Shown here one piece after another: positions 7,153-15,608 of a stretch of DNA of 24,479 nucleotides. The notes below the pieces were generated by a model. That model had not been told where the DNA came from. It did no database searches and worked only from the letters and a program-made list of their open reading frames with translations. Position 1 is the first letter of the stretch. Each line of letters begins with the position of its first letter. The position numbers were made by a program, and so were the translations under genes. This DNA is from Flavobacteriales bacterium (lineage in GTDB: Bacteria > Bacteroidota > Bacteroidia > Flavobacteriales_D > Crocinitomicaceae), in the NCBI GenBank assembly GCA_947458985.1, contig CANHBA010000008.1:1-24479 (forward strand), read 5' to 3'.

Positions 7153-8175
7153 ATGAATAAATACATCTTAGTTACTGGAGGGGCAGGGTATATTGGCTCA
7201 CACACAGTTGTTGCCTTGCAAAAGCAAGGGTTTATACCCGTTATTGCCGATGATTTCCGCAATGCAAATCCAGTAGTTCTGGAGGGTCTGCGCCACATTC
7301 TTGGACACGACTCCATCGTACACCGCGTTGACATCTGCGACAAACCTGCAATGGAAGCACTCTTCGAAAAATATGCTTTTACTGGCGTGATCCATTTTGC
7401 TGCCTATAAAGCAGTTGGTGAATCTGTACAAAAACCATTGGCTTATTACCAAAACAATTTGGTGGGCCTTCTCAATATCCTAGCTTTAATCGAAGCATTT
7501 CAGGTTCAAAATTTTGTCTTTTCGTCTTCTTGTACGGTTTATGGTGAGCCGCAAGGCGCCAAAGAAGTGAGTGAAGCCACACCCAAGCAACTGCCAGAAT
7601 CGCCGTATGGTTATACCAAATGGATGGGCGAACAAATAATTGCTGATTTTCACCGCAGCGCCCCACAGCTCAAGCTTATGAACCTGCGTTATTTCAATCC
7701 TGTTGGTGCGCACCCTTCTGCACGAATTGGAGAGTTCCCAATCGGAAAACCCAATAATTTGTTGCCATTTGTGACCCAAACAGCCATTGGCAAACAAGCG
7801 CATTTAACTGTTTTTGGCAACGACTACCCAACCCGAGATGGTTCTTGCATCAGAGACTACATTCACGTGATGGACCTCGCCGAGGCACATGTGGCTGCCT
7901 TGACCTATTTAATGGATCAAGACAAAGGTTTGTTAGAAGCCGTAAATATTGGTACAGGCAACGGCACTTCTGTACTCGAAATTGTGCAGGCTTTTGAACG
8001 CATTACAGGCCAACCTTTACCTCATGTAATTGGCCCCCGAAGAGCAGGCGATGTGATCGAAATCTACGCAAATGCAACCAAGGGCGAAGAGTTACTCGGC
8101 TGGAAGGCGCGTTTGAGCATCGACGATGCCATCAAAGATGCTTGGGCTTGGGAGAACTATTTAGCTACCTTATGA
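7153..8175 (+). CDS. galE: UDP-glucose 4-epimerase
   Basis: Interconverts UDP-glucose and UDP-galactose using tightly bound NAD, supplying galactose for surface polysaccharides or for galactose use. An extended short-chain dehydrogenase of 340 residues, the normal GalE length. The NAD-binding loop GGAGYIG is at residues 9-15; the catalytic SSSCTVYG segment is at 124-131 and the YxxxK pair is Y152/K156 (YGYTK). MNLRYFNPVGAH and TRDGSCIRDYIHVMDLAEAH are GalE-specific substrate-binding segments. First gene of a compact set: its stop overlaps the tatD start (ATGA, 4 nt), which in turn overlaps the asparaginase gene. These three have no obvious metabolic link, so the grouping is probably transcriptional convenience. 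Confidence 0.96.
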   Translation: MNKYILVTGGAGYIGSHTVVALQKQGFIPVIADDFRNANPVVLEGLRHILGHDSIVHRVDICDKPAMEALFEKYAFTGVIHFAAYKAVGESVQKPLAYYQNNLVGLLNILALIEAFQVQNFVFSSSCTVYGEPQGAKEVSEATPKQLPESPYGYTKWMGEQIIADFHRSAPQLKLMNLRYFNPVGAHPSARIGEFPIGKPNNLLPFVTQTAIGKQAHLTVFGNDYPTRDGSCIRDYIHVMDLAEAHVAALTYLMDQDKGLLEAVNIGTGNGTSVLEIVQAFERITGQPLPHVIGPRRAGDVIEIYANATKGEELLGWKARLSIDDAIKDAWAWENYLATL

Positions 8176-8969
8176 TCATAGATACACATTCACACCTCTA
8201 TGCCGAAGAGTTTGATACAGACCGCGCGGAGGTCTTGCAACGCGCCAAGCAAACCGGGATAGGCGCTATTTTATTACCCAACATTGACGTTGAGAGCATT
8301 GCTGTACTAGAACAACTGGCCACCGAACAAATCTCTTGCGTACCCATGATGGGGCTGCATCCGACCTACGTTAAAGATAACTGGCAGCAAGAACTTGCCA
8401 CTATTGAGTCGCAACTTTTTGCAGCTCCAGAGCGCTATTGTGCTGTAGGTGAAATTGGTCTTGATCTTTATTGGGACGACACCTTTTTGGAAGCTCAAAA
8501 ACAAGTTTTCCGAATTCAAGTACAATGGGCTAAAAAATTGCAACTGCCCATCGCTATTCATGTGCGCAAGGCTTTTGAAGAATTATTTGCTGTACTTGAC
8601 CAAGAATGGACACCAGAACTAAGTGGTGTATTTCACTGTTTTACAGGGAGCAAAGAGCAGGTGCAGCGCATTTTAAAGTATCAGCATTTTTATTTCGGCA
8701 TCGGCGGGGTCATTACGTATAAAAATGCGGGCTTAGCCGAGGTGGTTAAAGACATTCCGCTTGATAAATTACTGCTCGAAACAGACGCTCCGTATTTGTC
8801 GCCTGTGCCTTATCGTGGCAAACGCAATGAGCCTTCCTATCTGATTGAAGTGGTCACTAAATTACAAGAAACCCTAGGTTTATCTTCCGCTGAAATTGAA
8901 GCTCAAACTAGTGCCAATGCCATTCGCCTTTTTCACTTAGAAAAATTCCTTACATTCGAGTATGCGTAG
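8172..8969 (+). CDS. tatD: TatD-family metal-dependent hydrolase/DNase
   Basis: 265-residue TIM-barrel amidohydrolase. Family members act as 3'-5' exonucleases or DNases in repair or DNA turnover, and some may hydrolyse other substrates. Metal ligands of the family are all visible: D-T-H-S-H (H6, H8), E94 in VGEIGLD, H130 in AIHVRK, H155 in VFHCFTGS and D205 in LLLETDAPYL, followed by the PVPYRGKRNEP loop characteristic of TatD rather than other amidohydrolases. The start is the ATG at 8172, overlapping the galE stop as ATGA; a TTG at 8142 would add ten residues before the otherwise N-terminal MIIDTHSH strand and is unlikely. The stop overlaps the asparaginase gene by 8 nt. Confidence 0.93.
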   Translation: MIIDTHSHLYAEEFDTDRAEVLQRAKQTGIGAILLPNIDVESIAVLEQLATEQISCVPMMGLHPTYVKDNWQQELATIESQLFAAPERYCAVGEIGLDLYWDDTFLEAQKQVFRIQVQWAKKLQLPIAIHVRKAFEELFAVLDQEWTPELSGVFHCFTGSKEQVQRILKYQHFYFGIGGVITYKNAGLAEVVKDIPLDKLLLETDAPYLSPVPYRGKRNEPSYLIEVVTKLQETLGLSSAEIEAQTSANAIRLFHLEKFLTFEYA

Positions 8970-9993
8970 GCTCTTACTTATTTACACCGGCGGCACCATT
9001 GGCATGATTACCAATGCGCAAACTGGCGCCCTTGAAAGTTTTGATTTTGCACATCTCTATGCGCATATTCCAGAACTCAAACGCTTTGAGCTCGATATCC
9101 AAGTCAAGAGTTTTGCCCAACCCCTAGATTCTTCCGAAGTTAATCCCCAGCATTGGCAACAAATTGCTTCTTGGATCGCAGAGGCATACGACCAATTTGA
9201 CGGTTTTGTGATCTTACACGGAACAGACACCATGGCCTATACGGCCAGCGCCTTGAGTTTCATGTTGCAAGGTTTAAGAAAGCCAATCGTATTTACGGGT
9301 TCGCAGCTTCCTATTGGTATCATCAGAACCGATGGCAAAGAAAATTTAATTACTGCTATTGAAATTGCTGCAGCATGCGATGCTCATGGCGCTCCAATTT
9401 TACAAGAAGTAGCCGTTTATTTTGAATATGCACTCTTTAGAGGAAATCGGAGCTCTAAGGTATCGGCACATCAGTTTGAGGCTTTTGCAGCACCGAATTA
9501 TCCGCTTTTAGCCAAGGCAGGTGTGCAAATAGAGTGGTACAAAGAGCGTTTGTTTCGGACAAACTTACCGGCGCTGCAACCGCAACTTCAATTAAATAAT
9601 GAAGTGCTCATTTGGCGCCTTTTCCCGGGAATGCCTATTGCTTTATATGCACAGGCACTCCAATTTCCCCAAGTAAAAATCTTGATTTTAGAAACTTTTG
9701 GTGCTGGCAATGCATTTAGCACTACCGAATTTCAGTCAGTTATTCAAGGATTTATTGCTGCGGGTGGCTTGGTACTGAATATCACGCAATGCCAGAGTGG
9801 TGCAGTGCGCCAAGGCGCTTACCAAACCAGTACTTTTTTTGAACAAATTGGGGTCGTTAGTGGCGCAGATCTGACGGCCGAAGCCGCACTAACCAAAAGT
9901 ATGTTCGCATTGGCAAATATCGAAGCTGCTCACCGTGGGCTCTTTCTTAAATCTGTAATTGTAGGCGAACTAACTCCGCTTGAAAAAGGATAA
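8962..9993 (+). CDS. ansA: Type I (cytosolic) L-asparaginase
   Basis: Hydrolyses asparagine to aspartate and ammonia. 343 residues with no signal peptide, consistent with the cytosolic type I enzyme rather than periplasmic type II. The first catalytic threonine is T12 in the YTGGTIGM loop; the second catalytic set is in HGTDTM (T88, D89) with K126 in RTDGKENL. The N-terminal domain contains LDSSEVNPQHW, binding the substrate, and FTGSQLPI; the C-terminal domain carries LETFGAGN, as in AnsA. ATG at 8962 overlaps tatD by 8 nt. Its stop at 9991-9993 is immediately followed by the stop of the convergent ftsE-like gene with no base between, so any terminator must lie inside the opposing coding sequence. 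Confidence 0.94.
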   Translation: MRRLLLIYTGGTIGMITNAQTGALESFDFAHLYAHIPELKRFELDIQVKSFAQPLDSSEVNPQHWQQIASWIAEAYDQFDGFVILHGTDTMAYTASALSFMLQGLRKPIVFTGSQLPIGIIRTDGKENLITAIEIAAACDAHGAPILQEVAVYFEYALFRGNRSSKVSAHQFEAFAAPNYPLLAKAGVQIEWYKERLFRTNLPALQPQLQLNNEVLIWRLFPGMPIALYAQALQFPQVKILILETFGAGNAFSTTEFQSVIQGFIAAGGLVLNITQCQSGAVRQGAYQTSTFFEQIGVVSGADLTAEAALTKSMFALANIEAAHRGLFLKSVIVGELTPLEKG

Positions 9994-10665
9994 TTAGTTT
10001 CTTTCGACTAATTTGCCGTCCAACACTTCTAAAATTCTTCCAGGATAGTGCTGTACCATTTGCATGTCATGTGTAGCCATCAAAATGGCGGTGTTTTCTT
10101 CTTTAGCGACCGCTAAAAGCAATTCCATGATTTCTTTGGAGGTTTCAGGGTCAAGGTTGCCGGTGGGTTCGTCGGCAAGAATGAGCGCAGGCTGATTGAG
10201 TAGCGCTCTTGCAATTGATACGCGTTGTTGTTCTCCGCCAGAAAGCATATGCGGAAAAGCATTGGCTTTTTGTTCAATTCCGACAAGTTGTAGGCAATTG
10301 AGTGCACGCTGTTCCATGAGTTTTTTGTCTTTCCAGCCCGTTGCTCCCAACACAAACTTGAGGTTATCTATGACGTTTCGGTCGGTGAGCAACTGAAAAT
10401 CTTGAAATACGATGCCGATTTTTCTGCGTAAAAACGGAATGTCTTTGCGTTTGAGTCCTTTTAAAGTATAGCCACAAACTTCGCCATCTCCTTCTTTTAA
10501 AGGAATTTCAGCATAAAGTGTTTTGAGTAAGCTACTCTTACCGCTACCGGTTTTACCGATTAAATAGGCAAAAGATTGTGCAGCCAGTTCGAGCTGAACT
10601 TGATCTAAGATGAGGTTATCTTGTTGGTAGATTTTGGCCGAGGCCAGCGCAATGACATTTGACAC
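9994..10665 (-). CDS. ftsE: FtsE-like cell-division ABC ATPase
   Basis: 223-residue cytoplasmic ABC-type ATPase. FtsE partners the membrane protein FtsX to couple division to peptidoglycan hydrolase activation. All ABC motifs are intact: Walker A GKTGSGKSS (37-45), Q-loop Q88 in VFQDFQLL, signature LSGGEQQR (141-148), Walker B LILADEP (161-167), D-loop and H199 in ATHD. The N-terminal pattern (KIYQQDNLILDQV) and FVYLIGKTGSGKSSLL-like start fit Bacteroidota FtsE; the ATPases of LolCDE or MacB exporters are close relatives and not fully excluded. The start is GTG at 10665, the only one giving the family N-terminus. No ftsX is adjacent. Upstream on the minus strand, TTTTG, 23 nt and CACATTTG form an imperfect promoter candidate. 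Confidence 0.88.
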   Translation of the reverse strand: MSNVIALASAKIYQQDNLILDQVQLELAAQSFAYLIGKTGSGKSSLLKTLYAEIPLKEGDGEVCGYTLKGLKRKDIPFLRRKIGIVFQDFQLLTDRNVIDNLKFVLGATGWKDKKLMEQRALNCLQLVGIEQKANAFPHMLSGGEQQRVSIARALLNQPALILADEPTGNLDPETSKEIMELLLAVAKEENTAILMATHDMQMVQHYPGRILEVLDGKLVERN

Positions 10666-10805
10666 GAGTTCTAATTTTAGACAAATGTGTTCAATATGTC
10701 GTAACCATTTGTCAAAACACTCGATTTTATCTTAACAAATTCAGGTTTAAAACTTTTGACGATGGGGGGCTAGATGCGCCTGTACCCCTCTTAATTTTAC
10801 ATTCT

Positions 10806-13800
10806 ATGAATCGTAACTTGCGTTATCTTGTCCTCCTTATGTGCTTTCCAGTTTATTTCTGGGCGCAGGAGTCCGTTAAATATAGCGGAGAGAATGCAGC
10901 ATTTTTCAATGCTGAGGAATTATTTACCAAAGCTCAATTTGCAGCAGCAAAACAAGAGTTTCGGGTGTTTATTAATGGTTGCAGCGCACAAAAGCGCAAT
11001 GAGCACGACCCCTATTTAGTCAAGGCCCATTACTACGAAGGCATGGCGGCGCTCAAGCTCTACCATAACGATGCCATTCCCTTACTGGAGCAATTCAACA
11101 AGACCTACCCTGAGAATAATTTCAAGAATGAAATCGCCATTGGCGTGGGGTCTTATCATTTTCAGTCCGAAGACTACCTGAATGCACAAGTTGCTTTTGC
11201 ACAAATCAATTTGTCTGGTTTGAGTGCCGAACAAAAAGAAGAGGTCTTATTTAAACTAGGCTATTCCGCTTACCAAAACGAAGACCAGGACGCTGCTTAC
11301 TTGGCATTCAAGGAAATCAAGAGCGGCAGTACGCAATACGCCAAACCAGCTTTGTATTTTTACGCACACATCAGTTATGTGCGTTCGGCGTTACAAGAGG
11401 CTTTAGAAGGCTTTCAGGCGCTGCAAAAGGATTCCACTTTTTGTAGTGTAGTTCCGTATTACATCGCTCAAATTCTATATAAACAGCAAAAATATCAAGA
11501 CGTAATTGATTTTGCGCCAACTGTATTAAACTGCGGATTTGTCAATAATGAATTTGATATTCAACACATTATAGGTAATGCCTACTATCAAATGGGTAAA
11601 TACGAGTTGTCCTTACCATTTTTGGAGCGTTACCATCAAAATGCACGTGGCACCCGCGACGACTACTACGAGTTGGGTTTTGCCTATTACAAGACCAAAC
11701 AATATGAGAAGGCGATTAAAAATTTCGACCGCGTTACGCGAAGCAAAGACAGTCTTTGCCATATTGCCATGTATCAAATTGGCGATGCGTATTTACAACT
11801 CAATAAATTCTTGCCAGCGCGCAGTGCCTTTGAACGCGCCGCTGAAATGAATTTCTTACCTCAAATTCAAGAAGACGCCTTGTTTCAGTTTGCAGTAATA
11901 TCTTTCAAAGTAGACATCAATCCTTACGATGAATCTGTACGCGCTTTTGAAAACTACCTGAGTCAGTACCCCGATTCCAAAAGAAAACGAGACGTGTATC
12001 AATACCTGGTAAATGTCTATACCAACACCTCTAACTTTGCTAAAGCTCTTGAATCCATTGAAAAATTACCTTCCAAAGATGCACAGCTCAAAAAAGTATA
12101 TCAAACCGTTGCATTTAATTACGGCGTTGAACTATTTCAAAAGGGTCAGCTCTCCGAGTCTTATAACGCATTTAAACGCGTAGATACCTACCCAATGGAT
12201 CCGCAGATGGTGGCGCTTTCTCGTTACTGGATGGCCGATATCTCATTTAGAAAAAAAGAGTTATCAGCAGCGATCAATATGTATCGTGACTTCATCAATT
12301 CGCCGGCTTCCAATTCCTTGCCAGAAAAAGTAGATGCCTATTACAACATTGGGTACGCTTATTTGGAGCAAGGTAAACGCGATGAAGCTATTCAGTCATT
12401 TCGCACCTATTTACAACTCAATCCGAACAAAGAGAACAAGGTAGTTGATGCCACATTCAGAATTGCTGACGCCTATTACGTGAACAAACAAAATTTGCAA
12501 GCCATTCAATATTATCAGCAAGCCTACAATCTGAATTCGGCACTCAACGACAAAGCCCTCTTTTATTTGGCAAAAGCCCAAGGTTTCAATGGTCAGCTCA
12601 ACGAAAAGGCACAAACATTAAGTAAACTTCTTAAAGAGGAGCCCGTTTCAAAATACCGCATGAATGCACAATACGAGTTGGCAAGAACCTATATGTCTCA
12701 GCTCAATTACGATGCAGCCCTTAGCGCATACCAAGATTTTTTGGCGGAGTTTCCGAAAACACCATATTTGCTAGATGTCAAGCTAGACATCGCCGATATT
12801 TATTACAAAAAATGGGACTACACCAAGTCCGAAGCGGCCTACCTCGAAATTCTAGCGAGTTATGAGCAGCAAAGAGAAGTCTGTAAGAAAGTAGTGATGA
12901 ACTTGATAGATGTCTATAATGCGCAGAAGAAACCAGATATGGCCTCTGAAGTCATTGACCGTTATCCTTGTGCCAATATTTCGACAGAAGAAAAAGAAAA
13001 TATCTTTTTTTCACCAGCGCTTGCCGCATACGAAGACACCAATTTTGTAGAAGCAGTAGAGAAATTCGAAATTTACCTCAACAAGTTTCCTTCTGGCCGC
13101 TATGTAAATGAAACCTACTTTTATTTAGGCAATAGTTTGCTAAAAACTAAAGATTCAAGCGGAGCAATTACTCAATTTGAAAAGTATCTGGGCACTTCAG
13201 TAACTACATATGCCGAATATGCTGCCACCAAAACGGCTGCATATTATTATGTCAAAAAGAATTACAGTAAGGCTCTACAGTTCTATCAAAAGATGGAAAC
13301 ACTCGCCTCTAAACCAACCAGTACTTTCGAAGCGAAGTTAGGTATCATGCGTTGTTCCTTTATGGAGAACAATTACCAATTAGCTAAAGAAAACGCCGCA
13401 TTTGTGCTCGAAAACGCCGCTCTTACACCACAGTTAAAGGTAGAAGCAGAATATGCGACAGGTTTGGCCAACTACCACCTCAAGCAATTTGAAGCTGCCA
13501 AGCCATCACTTGAATGGTTGGTGAAAAATACGACAACCTCCATGGGTTCAGAAGCCAAATATTTGTTAGCCGATATTTATTATGGTCAGCAAATGTATGA
13601 CGAAGCAGAAACCGAGGTCAAGGCTTTGCTCAAGATGAAACCGAGCTATAATTACTGGGTTGCCAAGGGTCTTTTGTTACAAACACGTGTGCACATCGGT
13701 CGCGAAGATTTATTTCAAGCAGAGCAAACGCTGAAATCGGTTTTGGATTTTTATCCCGATCAGCAAGACGGCGTATTGGCAGAAGCCTCAGACCTCTGGG

Positions 13801-13883
13801 ATGAGCTCATGCAGCTTAAAAACCCGCCGGTAAATGAAGAGCCACAACAAGAAATGAAAATTGAAATCAACAACGAAGAGTAA
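10806..13883 (+). CDS. Large exported tetratricopeptide-repeat protein
   Basis: 1025-residue protein starting with a signal peptide (MNRNLRYLVLLMCFPVYFWAQ), so located in the periplasm or attached to the outer membrane. The rest is an almost unbroken array of TPR-like helical hairpins, for example YQMGKYELSLPFLERY, YYKTKQYEKAIKNFDRV, YLEQGKRDEAIQSFRTYL, YLGNSLLKTKDSSGAITQFEKYL and LADIYYGQQMYDEAETEVKALL, several of the TPR_6/YbgF type. Such arrays act as scaffolds for protein complexes. The final ~20 residues are acidic. Start chosen: ATG at 10806; a TTG at 10659 would place 49 non-signal residues before the signal peptide and overlap ftsE. It is followed after 3 nt by an outer-membrane barrel, a pairing I recall as common in flavobacteria, suggesting a joint envelope role. 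The specific function is unknown. Confidence 0.88.
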   Translation: MNRNLRYLVLLMCFPVYFWAQESVKYSGENAAFFNAEELFTKAQFAAAKQEFRVFINGCSAQKRNEHDPYLVKAHYYEGMAALKLYHNDAIPLLEQFNKTYPENNFKNEIAIGVGSYHFQSEDYLNAQVAFAQINLSGLSAEQKEEVLFKLGYSAYQNEDQDAAYLAFKEIKSGSTQYAKPALYFYAHISYVRSALQEALEGFQALQKDSTFCSVVPYYIAQILYKQQKYQDVIDFAPTVLNCGFVNNEFDIQHIIGNAYYQMGKYELSLPFLERYHQNARGTRDDYYELGFAYYKTKQYEKAIKNFDRVTRSKDSLCHIAMYQIGDAYLQLNKFLPARSAFERAAEMNFLPQIQEDALFQFAVISFKVDINPYDESVRAFENYLSQYPDSKRKRDVYQYLVNVYTNTSNFAKALESIEKLPSKDAQLKKVYQTVAFNYGVELFQKGQLSESYNAFKRVDTYPMDPQMVALSRYWMADISFRKKELSAAINMYRDFINSPASNSLPEKVDAYYNIGYAYLEQGKRDEAIQSFRTYLQLNPNKENKVVDATFRIADAYYVNKQNLQAIQYYQQAYNLNSALNDKALFYLAKAQGFNGQLNEKAQTLSKLLKEEPVSKYRMNAQYELARTYMSQLNYDAALSAYQDFLAEFPKTPYLLDVKLDIADIYYKKWDYTKSEAAYLEILASYEQQREVCKKVVMNLIDVYNAQKKPDMASEVIDRYPCANISTEEKENIFFSPALAAYEDTNFVEAVEKFEIYLNKFPSGRYVNETYFYLGNSLLKTKDSSGAITQFEKYLGTSVTTYAEYAATKTAAYYYVKKNYSKALQFYQKMETLASKPTSTFEAKLGIMRCSFMENNYQLAKENAAFVLENAALTPQLKVEAEYATGLANYHLKQFEAAKPSLEWLVKNTTTSMGSEAKYLLADIYYGQQMYDEAETEVKALLKMKPSYNYWVAKGLLLQTRVHIGREDLFQAEQTLKSVLDFYPDQQDGVLAEASDLWDELMQLKNPPVNEEPQQEMKIEINNEE

Positions 13884-13886
13884 GCC

Positions 13887-15608
13887 ATGAAAGGACTGAT
13901 CAGCACATTCGTTTTTTTGCTTACTGGGCTCCAAATTTGGGCACAGCAAGGAGAGAACATCACCATTTATACCATTACGAATCAACAGGTGGAGCCCGCG
14001 AGTCGCATTTTGGAGCATCCAAAAATCATCGATTCTGTCAAAGCAACTGCTGTAAAAGATTATCCACTCTTGTTTTTTCAGGCAGAGACCAAAATCTTGC
14101 TCGATACTATTGAAGCGGCAACTGTAGAGACCTCTGAAAAACTCTCTAAGTTATATCCTTTTTATGTGAAGGCCGGAATTGGCTCAGTTGTGATGCCACT
14201 TGGCGAAATCTACTACACTTCGGATCGTTCTCGAAACATGCATTACGGTGCGCATGTGAAGCACCTAAGCTCCTTTGGCGACATCAAAGACCGCTCCAAG
14301 ACAATCTACGCACCTGCGCAATACGACCGCACTGCAGCGAATGCGTATTTCAGACACAACGAGCGCAATGGTCAATTCAAACTAGATGCCAATTACAACA
14401 ATAATGGTTTTCATTATTACGGCATACCAGATTCTAGTATTTCGCCCGATAGCATTGCGCAGCGTTTTCATTTAATGAAAGGAGCAGCGGAGTATGTATG
14501 GCTCAGAGGTGATTCAGCAAGGCTCAACCTGTCTTTTCAAGCGGACTACCAACATTTTTTAACACTCCCGACTGATTCTACCAAGGTTTGGCGCAGTAAA
14601 GAGGACAATTTTGCTTTCAAGACGCGCGGTTGGTACAACTATAAAAACGAGCATTTTTATGCCGATTTAGGTGTGCGTTACAACAGCTACAAACGCGGTA
14701 TCTTGGATAGCGTTTACACCATTGGCGACACCGGTTTTGTGGTCAATAATACAATTATTGATTTTAAACCTGGTGTTTGGACGCAAGCGCTAAGCGACCG
14801 TTTGAAAGTAGAACTTGGCGTTACAATTACGACCGATGTGAGTGCGGCCGGAGCAGATTTCTTTGTATATCCGAATGCAGAGTTCAAATACGCCATGTTC
14901 AACAATATTTTTATCCCTTATATTGGTTTAAGAGGTGGGCTCAAGCAAAATACTTTACAGGGGCTGACGCAAGTGAATCCGTTTATACGCACCAATATTG
15001 CGCTGCGCAACGAGCACAATCCTTACGATATTTACGGCGGTTTCAAAGGCTCTTTGAGCAAAACATTGAGTTTTAACGTAGGTGTTCACTTCTTACACAT
15101 CGAAAACAAAGCTTTCTTTGTGACCGATACGCTAGGAATTTACGACAACTACCTTACCGTTACTTACGATACTTTGAATCAAACAACATTTGAAGGATCC
15201 CTGACTTACCAAGCAGGTGAAAAACTGAAAATAGACGTAATGGGCCGCTATAATTTATATCAGCTCTACCACAATGCTTATGCGTGGAACTTGCCAGTGT
15301 TGCAATTTACAGCAAGAGGTGCTTATAATTTATACGATAAATTTTATGCTCAAATTGATGCGAATATCGAGACGGGAAGAAAAGCGCTTGTAGGTTCTGA
15401 TGCACTGAATGTGCAATTGGTAGAAGATCAATATTATGTCGACTTAGGTGCTATTGTTGATGTCAATTTAGGTTTGGAATACCGCTACACACCTCGCGTT
15501 TCCTTGTTCTTACAAGCAAACAACTTGGCTGCACAACGCTACAACCGTTGGTATAGCTACCCAGTACAACCTATCCAAGTGATGGGTGGCATTACAGCCC
15601 GTTTCTAA
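13887..15608 (+). CDS. Outer-membrane beta-barrel protein, TonB-receptor-like without plug
   Basis: 573 residues with a signal peptide (MKGLISTFVFLLTGLQIWAQ) and then, after about 75 residues, a series of alternating amphipathic strands rich in Tyr/Phe and short Asp/Asn turns, ending in Phe (GGITARF), the classical outer-membrane insertion signal. Segments such as FYADLGVRYNSYK, KIDVMGRYNLYQL and VNLGLEYRYTPRVSLFLQANNLAAQRY resemble the last strands of TonB-dependent receptors, and relatives are often annotated so. There is no carboxypeptidase-like N-domain and no clear plug domain, and the length is well below that of a full receptor. It is probably a pore or anchoring barrel for the TPR protein 3 nt upstream. 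The stop overlaps the oxidoreductase start (TAATG). Confidence 0.8.
   Translation: MKGLISTFVFLLTGLQIWAQQGENITIYTITNQQVEPASRILEHPKIIDSVKATAVKDYPLLFFQAETKILLDTIEAATVETSEKLSKLYPFYVKAGIGSVVMPLGEIYYTSDRSRNMHYGAHVKHLSSFGDIKDRSKTIYAPAQYDRTAANAYFRHNERNGQFKLDANYNNNGFHYYGIPDSSISPDSIAQRFHLMKGAAEYVWLRGDSARLNLSFQADYQHFLTLPTDSTKVWRSKEDNFAFKTRGWYNYKNEHFYADLGVRYNSYKRGILDSVYTIGDTGFVVNNTIIDFKPGVWTQALSDRLKVELGVTITTDVSAAGADFFVYPNAEFKYAMFNNIFIPYIGLRGGLKQNTLQGLTQVNPFIRTNIALRNEHNPYDIYGGFKGSLSKTLSFNVGVHFLHIENKAFFVTDTLGIYDNYLTVTYDTLNQTTFEGSLTYQAGEKLKIDVMGRYNLYQLYHNAYAWNLPVLQFTARGAYNLYDKFYAQIDANIETGRKALVGSDALNVQLVEDQYYVDLGAIVDVNLGLEYRYTPRVSLFLQANNLAAQRYNRWYSYPVQPIQVMGGITARF

Noticed and set aside
10764..10796. G-run and C-run (GGGGGGC ... 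GCC ... CCCC) upstream of the large TPR gene, a possible leader hairpin
   Set aside because: Only 3-4 bp per arm with a bulge; too weak to call a terminator, riboswitch or regulatory stem.
10659..10805. Longer N-terminus of the TPR protein from a TTG at 10659
   Set aside because: It would bury the signal peptide behind 49 residues and overlap the divergent ftsE-like start; the ATG at 10806 starts directly with the signal peptide.
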